Source: Pontederia crassipes
Lineage: Eukaryota; Streptophyta; Magnoliopsida; Commelinales; Pontederiaceae
Assembly: GCA_030549335.1 (NCBI GenBank)
Contig: CM060189.1
Span: forward strand, 49,818,917 to 49,882,916
Length of the DNA: 64,000 nt
Direction: 5' to 3'
Shown: positions 58,901 through 64,000 of the stretch, piece after piece
Layout of the letters: each line of letters starts with the position of its first letter
Numbering within the stretch: the stretch's first letter is position 1
Position numbers and translations under genes: made by a program
The notes under the pieces: generated by a model
Database searches by the model: none
Told to the model about the DNA's origin: nothing
Seen by the model: the letters and a program-made list of their open reading frames with translations, nothing else

Positions 58901-60325
58901 ACACCTTCAGTAAAGATGGAGGACATGATGACGTTGACACTATGAACACTAGACAATGTATCCTCTCTCTGATTATTGATATCACGAATATTTCTTTAAA
59001 GCTCCACAAGTTATGCAAGGATTATGATCTTTTTGCTACATCTTTTATGGATATGGATTCTCGAAGTTCAAGAAGCCTATCTGAAACAGTGCTTACCTCC
59101 TCTTTGCTGGCCTTTTGTACTGCATTCACTGTGCACTTCCCACAATCATTTGTTTATGAAAATGTCATATCTGCAAATTTAGAAAAAAATCCAAAGTCAC
59201 TTTGCACTGTAGTTATAAAAGATCTTGTTGGGAGATTATGGGGGCTGGATAACGATGTTGCTCTGCAACTTTCGCAACATTTGACTACATCTATGAAAGT
59301 TACAAATCAGTTACAGCCCAGAGAACAAATGGACATTTCTAGTGGACTTGCAAATGTCTCTTCACCAGTTTTTCAATTTTCTATCTCAGCTATTCTTGAC
59401 ATTCAAGAAGATGCAAAGGGGGTGAAAGATGAAAAAGCTCTATTTGCATTATTACTTCGAGGTCTGCTACTGCTCTCAGATATTACAAGGAGATCATTGG
59501 AATTGCCATTCCAGGTTCCCAAGAATTTCTTCAGAGTGAGGTATGCATCATATGCATCTCTTTACATATTTTTCCTCTTTATGGAAGTGGACATTGAAAT
59601 TCTATACATTCGCACGAGATGGCATACCTTAAATTAAAAGTTGCATCCATAAGTATAACAAGATTTACTTCCTGATAGTAAAACTAAAATTTTGATGATG
59701 ATGTTAGTTCAGTTGTCAATTTTTTAAAAAAAATATTTTTAGGTCATAGAATTCGAAAGAAGTTAATAAAGTATGTGGGCTGAGTAGCAATCCTTTTTTC
59801 AGGCCTTGCATTGGTGCTGAACTTTTCATTATGAATGCGGATATGAGAAACAAAGCCGAATTATCTGTCCCGCGTGGTTCACAGTTGTGTTTAAATATTT
59901 GTATTCAACTGAGGAATTTACACAAGAAACAATGTCATCTAGGTGCTAAAATGTACAGCATTCTTTGTGCTACCCCATCTAAGCTATTATCGGCTAGAGA
60001 ATTAGAAACCAATCTTCATGCGTGGAAGACAGATGAAATGGCCAGCTTGAGCGACAAGCTGGAGATTTTTGTAAAGGGAAACACTGGTAAGGCAGCACGA
60101 AGTGATGCTGAGGGCAGTTGTGGGGATGATATGATAACTGCCTATGCCTGTTTTGAGCCTAATGAGAAGGGCCAGGGATTCGCCAGTTGTTTGCTAGATG
60201 TTTCTCTGTTTCCCGAGGGCTTATATCGAATTAAATGGCTTGTCTCTTGCGTTGATCATAGTGGTTCTTATTGGAATGTTTTGCCTTTGAAATGTGGCCC
60301 CCTGTTCACTATTAGGAAACACTGA
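46951..60325 (+). CDS. INTS7: Integrator complex subunit 7-type ARM-repeat protein (EMB1895 homologue), possibly damaged
   Basis: Exons read: 46951-47026, 48735-49177, 49422-49542, 54539-54646, 57062-57265, 57340 to about 57840, about 57982-59540, 59803-60325. The start MEKIPAACAMQWSIELEKGL and the blocks ADMFGLVPGEDRTFANTILL and DTGDTEAKALALHIFGCC match the plant INTS7/EMB1895 family, and the C-terminus (YRIKWLVSCVDHSGSYWNVL) completes it. About 1,180 residues are recovered, close to family length. Integrator acts in the nucleus on snRNA 3' ends and transcription termination; ARM/HEAT helices fill the N-terminal half. Two problems: exon 2 ends in phase 0, but exon 3 opens with one leftover base, so an exon is missing or decayed; and an Au-type SINE with an in-frame TAA (57859-57861) splits the sixth exon. 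The intron at 54647 has a GC donor. Family call firm; functional status uncertain. Confidence 0.78.
47095..47734. mobile_element. hAT-type MITE in intron 1 of the Integrator-type gene
   Basis: Ends CAGGGGCGGACCTAGG and TAGGTCCGCCCATG are inverted. Flanks GTTGACGA (47087-47094) and GTCGACGA (47735-47742) agree at 7 of 8. It is 640 bp including a SINE fragment (47391-47473) that inserted later. Confidence 0.88.
47391..47473 (-). mobile_element. 5'-truncated Au-type SINE
   Basis: Reading the minus strand, the tail GCCGACCCCACGTAGTGGG, ATAAGGCTTTG and (TTG)n matches the 3' end of Au SINEs. A perfect 17-bp target duplication (ATACTAATAGATATATA, 47374-47390 and 47474-47490) proves a retroposition event. 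Only 83 bp remain of a family usually about 180 bp. Confidence 0.88.
49330..49421 (+). pseudogene. Possible decayed exon between exons 2 and 3 of the Integrator-type gene
   Basis: Family members have a short conserved segment between the parts encoded by exons 2 and 3. Here only 244 bp separate them. In one frame the stretch reads a Cys-rich start, an in-frame TAG, then VFSSVFHMLM just before exon 3, which could be its remnant. It also repeats CCTAGCAAAGGATAGT, found in exon 2 near 49110. This is tentative. Confidence 0.25.
49927..49945 (-). mobile_element. 19-bp retroposed insertion (poly-T plus a few bases)
   Basis: C, then 12-13 T and GAAACG, sit between direct copies of GCAATGGGAGT (49916-49926 and 49946-49956). 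This looks like an extremely 5'-truncated LINE or SINE insertion on the minus strand with its A tail. Confidence 0.6.
52210..53795 (+). mobile_element. hAT-type MITE (same family as 14561/17133), carrying a nested MULE
   Basis: Ends TAGTGTTGTAAGAC and GTCTTGCAACATTG; perfect 8-bp duplication GTTTGAAC (52202-52209 and 53796-53803), which restores the interrupted LINE reading frame. Without the nested 1037-bp element and its 9-bp duplication it is 540 bp, the same size as the copies at 14561 and 17133. Confidence 0.92.
52532..53568. mobile_element. Mutator-like element with ~100-bp TIRs and a GC-rich interior
   Basis: 1037 bp, flanked by a perfect 9-bp duplication TTTAATTAA (52523-52531 and 53569-53577). 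The TIRs start GGATTTAATGGGGG and share GGATGGAGATCC and CTTTTTCTTT. The interior is very GC-rich: codon-like GATCGCC/GTTGC strings at 52700-52960, GGCGGC-rich 53000-53130, and a GAGGGAGG/CGATCG minisatellite of about 30 bp at 53160-53400. Open frames there look repeat-driven. No transposase. A Pack-MULE (captured gene pieces) is possible but unproven. Confidence 0.9.
54747..54770. repeat. (TA)n microsatellite in intron 4
   Basis: Twelve TA units in the large intron 54647-57061. The rest of this intron is AT-rich and non-coding apart from the two retroposed pieces at 55662 and 56582. Confidence 0.9.
55662..55751 (-). mobile_element. Short retroposed element with A tail
   Basis: 90 bp bounded by a perfect 18-bp direct repeat AACAGATTTTGTTTATTT (55644-55661 and 55752-55769). 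The left side is a T run, which is an A tail on the minus strand. The body contains GGTGCTAGTAGCCC and GAGCCCCGAGTGGG on minus. It is a 3' piece of a LINE or SINE that I cannot name. Confidence 0.8.
56582..56661 (+). mobile_element. 5'-truncated Au-type SINE in intron 4
   Basis: 80 bp with the Au 3' signature AGCCGACCCCACCTAGTGGG, then ATAAGGCTTTG and (TTG)n. The target duplication TAGTTTACCTTGTTG is perfect over 15 bp (56567-56581 and 56662-56676). Confidence 0.9.
57841..57982 (+). mobile_element. Au-type SINE inside a coding exon of the Integrator-type gene
   Basis: About 142 bp: GCCGGTCCCAAGCCCGGAT at the start, then AGCCGACCCCACCTAGTGGG, ATAAGGCTTTG and (TTG)n at the end. The coding frames on both sides are in register (LIHALLCF before; MNQLSIEDD after), but the SINE adds TAA at 57859-57861 and another at 57958-57960. 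No target duplication is visible, so a small deletion may have accompanied insertion or the borders are off by a few bases. Confidence 0.85.
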
Positions 60326-61250
60326 ATTTGCAATTATGCAGGCAGGCTTTGTCTGCTCCACATATCTGTTTTTTTTTATCTTGTCGGCGCAGCTCCTCCT
60401 TGGATCTCTATGCTGCGTTCTGCCATTAGAAGTGTTCCATTTTTTTTTTTTAAACTTATTGGTCAGATCCCGGCATCCAGACGACGTCCTTGTGCTAATA
60501 TTTGGAACAGCTTCATCGCTGCAATTGTATATTTCTCTCATACTACATAATGTTTCTCTTTCTGAACTTATTATTATTTGACCTTTTGCTTTCCAGTAAG
60601 ATCATTTTATTAGATTTGGAACATTTGAGATTAATCCATTTTAAACCGTGTTGATTACTAAAGTGCATATATTATTAAACCGTGTTGATTAGCTAAGGTT
60701 ATATTGTACAAAAATATTGATTGCTAGGGTTTAGGTTGTCTAAAAATAGATGGGTTAATCAATTTTAAAAAACTTGAGTTGATAGGTTAACATCCTTATA
60801 TTTATAACTAGGGAGCGTAATCATGTTTTGCGTGATTGAATATATTTTTTAAAATTTGTTTTTCAAATTTTGATAATAATGATTTGAAACTATATTTGCT
60901 AGGGACGGTCATTGTAATATCTAATCCGTTCAAGAATTTGTCTCAATCTCTCTCTCAGTTTAATTGGGATTGGATTAGGATGTTCCAATTTAATCGTAAT
61001 CATATTAAATTAAAATTAAAATATATTAGTATATTATATTTTAAAAAATATGCATAATTAAAAGAAAATATTAAAAATTATATGAATTCACTATAAAAAT
61101 AATAATATAGTAATGATTAAATAATATAATTAAACTAATTTCATAAATATTGCATATATTATATTATATATAAATTATATGGAACCCTCATCTTCCATAC
61201 TTTGATTTAAAATATGAATTATGAAATTTTGTCTTCGTATGTTTAAAATA
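60326..61250. other. 3' flank of the Integrator-type gene, no gene seen
   Basis: The first few hundred bases are probably 3' UTR. A 17-bp phrase around TTAAACCGTGTTGATTA occurs twice (about 60641 and 60676). The remainder is AT-rich with no supported element. Confidence 0.5.
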
Positions 61251-61254
61251 GAGC

Positions 61255-64000
61255 TGCCGTTTTTAAAACGGGATAATGAATTGTATCACAAATATGCAAA
61301 GAAGAAAAAAATATAAAATGATTTGTAATGAATTTATCAAGTAGAAAAAGGGAGAGAATAAATTATTTGTAATTTATAACTATAAAAGTGACTCTTTAAT
61401 AATTGTGATAATAAATTACGTTTAATACTAAGTAGTTGTACATGCAAATAATGGTGTTAATTTAATTAACATCAATGATATTGGAGTAAAATTAGGCCAT
61501 TAATTAGAAAAGTTATGAATTTAATGATTAGGAGATGTAATAAAAATTTGCAAAATAACAAAATATATAAACGAGGACGATGGAAGCTTTATACATATAT
61601 ATTATCCCTCATTCTCATGCATTAAACTTTCTTGAATGTTAATCGCTAATTTTTATTTTCATTTTCTGATTTCATATCTTCTAAATATATAAGAATAATT
61701 GAAAATTGTGTTTAAAAATGTCATTAAATACATACATATACATACATATATATATATATATATATAGCTTTCGTGATGCTAATTCAATAATGAAGCATAT
61801 TAGTTTTCGAAATATATATTATAAATAATTTTATAACATGTTTGATGGTAGGGCTAAAATGATTTTTCATAAAGAAAAACAATTTGTTTTACATATTCAT
61901 AAATATGATTTAAAATTGTTTTTACATATATTAAGTGCACATAATGCTAATTTATTTTAATAATTAAATTATATTGTTACGAAACTATAAATTTATTTTT
62001 TTTTGAGACGGAATAGCTCAATTGTATCACAAAATACACAAACAAGGAAAAATATAATAACAAAAAAAAAGGAGTTACGACCTTATCAAGTAAAAAAATG
62101 GGAGATGATAAAGTATTTGTGATTTATAATCGTAAAGTTGATGCTTTAATAATTATGATAATGAATCATGTTTAATACTAAGGACTTATACATATAAATA
62201 GTGGTGATAATTTGATTAATAATAGAGATGTTGGATTAAAATTAGGCCATTAATTGAAAAAATTATGGATTTAATAATTAAGATATGTAATAAAAAATAA
62301 ATCATAACAAATACCAATTAATATAATTAACATTTTTTAATTTAATTTATTTCAATATATCATAACATATAGCTTCTAAAGTAAAGTAAATGATTATATA
62401 TTGACAAGTGGAAAATTAGAACATATATTGCAATTAAGTCATTTTTAGAAAAAAATGGAAAATGTCTTTAGATATACATATATTATATTAAAAATTTAAC
62501 TTTATTTTTTTAATATCAATTGTTTTAATACTAATTTTCTAATATTTTTTTATAAAAAATATTAAATTCTAAAAAGGAAAAGATGAATATAAAAGGAGAG
62601 AGTTCTTCACTATAATTATAAAATTTTGAAACATGGCTTAATATTATATATAGATATAGATATAAATTATATATAGTAAAAAAAGTATGATACTAATATG
62701 ACATTTTATTTTTAAAAAAGAAACATATTTTAATTGACATTTTTATTAAATAAAACTACCTTTGTAATATATAAAATATTATGGAATATGAATAGTCAAA
62801 TGTTATGTTAACTTACAACTTTAATGTTGATTGACTGCATTGACTAATTGCTACTTTTAATATTAATTTTCTAATATTTTCTTACAAAAAATTCAAGAAA
62901 GAAAAATCATGAAGTGAAAAAAATATGGTACTAATATAACATTTGGTTTTTCAAAAGTAATATATTTTTATTAGAAATTGTTTTATTAGATAAATTTTAC
63001 CTTTTGAAATATATAAAATGTTATGAAATATGGATAGCCAAATGTTATGATAACTTACAATAATAATGTTGAGTAAGAAAAGATTACATTAACTAATCGG
63101 TATCTTTAATATTAATTTGCTAATATTTTCTTGTAGAAATCTACAAAAAAAGAATGATTGAATTGTGAAAAGATAGAGCTCCTCACTATAAAAGCATGAC
63201 TTTAAATTATATAAAGAGGTTTATGTAATAAAAAATTAAAATAAAAAATAAATCATAGCATATGGCAATTAAAATAATTAACCTTTTCTAATTTAATTTA
63301 TTTCAATGTACCATCACATATGACTTATAAAGTAAATGATGATATATTGACAAATAGAAAATTAGAACATATATTGCAATTAAATCATATTAGAATGCTT
63401 GAAAAATACTTTTAGACATAGTGAAAGGAGAGGGTTAATTGGTACATTTAATATTAATTCACTATCTTTTTTATAAAAAAATAAATTATAAAAAAGAAAA
63501 GATAAACATGAAAGGAGAGAGTTCTTCACTATAATTATAAAATTGTGAAACATGGCTTAATATTATATATAGATATAGATGTAAATTTATCAATGAGGAA
63601 AATCATAGAGTAAAAAAGGTATGATACTAATATGACAAGTTATTTTAAAAAAAAACAATATATTTTAATTAACAATTTATTTTTTTATTAATAAAATTAC
63701 CTTTGAAATATAAAAAATATTATGGAATATTAATAGTCAAATGTTATGTACTTGCAACTTTAATGTTGATTAGTTGCATTAACTAGTTGCTATTTTTAAT
63801 ATTAATTTGTTAATATTTTCTTACAAAAAAGAAAATCACAAAGTAAAAAATATACTAACATGACATTTGGTTTTTCAAGAGTAATATATTTCTATTGTAA
63901 TTTTTTATTAGATACATTTACCTTTTGTAGTATATAAAATGTTAAGAAATATGGATAGTCAAATGATAACTTACAATTTTAAAGTTGATTAATAAATGAT
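61255..64000. repeat. Diverged higher-order tandem repeat array, continuing off the window
   Basis: 61261-61560 recurs at about 62005-62305 (offset about 744 bp; shared AAAATTAGGCCATTAATT). 62573-63040 recurs at about 63493-63975 (offset about 920 bp; shared GGAGAGAGTTCTTCACTATA and AAACATGGCTTAATATTATA). Within that unit a segment of about 240 bp is itself repeated (62690 and 62930; TGATACTAATATGACATTT versus TGGTACTAATATAACATTT). Very AT-rich and non-coding. Confidence 0.75.
61729..61767. repeat. (CATA)n/(TA)n microsatellite
   Basis: CATACATATA units grade into about 10 TA units, inside the tandem array. Confidence 0.9.

Overview
This is a nuclear plant genome segment: AT-rich and intron-bearing, dense in degraded transposable elements, with long gene-free stretches. 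Three protein-coding loci can be supported. A monocot is plausible from the feel of the proteins, but the sequence alone does not fix the species.

Genes. (1) 1-235 (-): N-terminal fragment of a PADRE/DUF4228 plant-specific protein, running off the window edge. (2) 18916-25144 (-): a complete Tudor-SN (TSN) gene with 16 coding exons, 984 codons, every coding intron in phase 0 and one GC-AG intron. A leader intron and a TATA box put its transcript start near 26040. (3) 46951-60325 (+): a homologue of the plant Integrator subunit 7-type ARM-repeat protein (EMB1895 family), spread over 13.4 kb by transposon-filled introns. This copy may be damaged: a SINE with an in-frame stop sits inside a coding exon, and one exon junction does not join in phase.

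Mobile DNA, left to right. 1-6.3 kb: microsatellites, including about 61 ATT units, and AT-rich DNA. 6.36-6.65 kb: a dense cluster of short perfect palindromes. 7.16-18.03 kb: a 2.5-kb tandem duplication; its first copy is split by a 5.8-kb L1-type LINE with a 9-bp target duplication, and the second copy is the intact empty site. Both copies carry the same hAT-type MITE, so the order of events can be read: MITE, then duplication, then LINE. 26-32.2 kb: two hAT-type elements sharing ends but not bodies, and a Mutator-like MITE with a 9-bp target duplication. 33.4-33.6 kb: an orphan cluster of ACGT-core motifs. 37.7-39.2 kb: a fold-back element with tandem subrepeats in its arms, then a hAT-type element. 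40.8-43.3 kb: a 2.4-kb solo LTR with a perfect 5-bp target duplication; diverged relatives lie near 28.7-31.3 and 35.2-36.5 kb. Inside the Integrator gene: a LINE, split by a hAT-type MITE, split in turn by a 1-kb GC-rich Mutator-like element, plus three Au-type SINE pieces and two very short retroposed insertions. 61.2-64 kb: a diverged higher-order tandem repeat continuing off the window.

The genes do not form a functional cluster. I found no convincing new molecular system. The strongest leads are the SINE in the Integrator gene exon, the palindrome arrays, the fold-back element with internal tandem repeats, and the insertion chronologies. All borders and alignments were made by eye.
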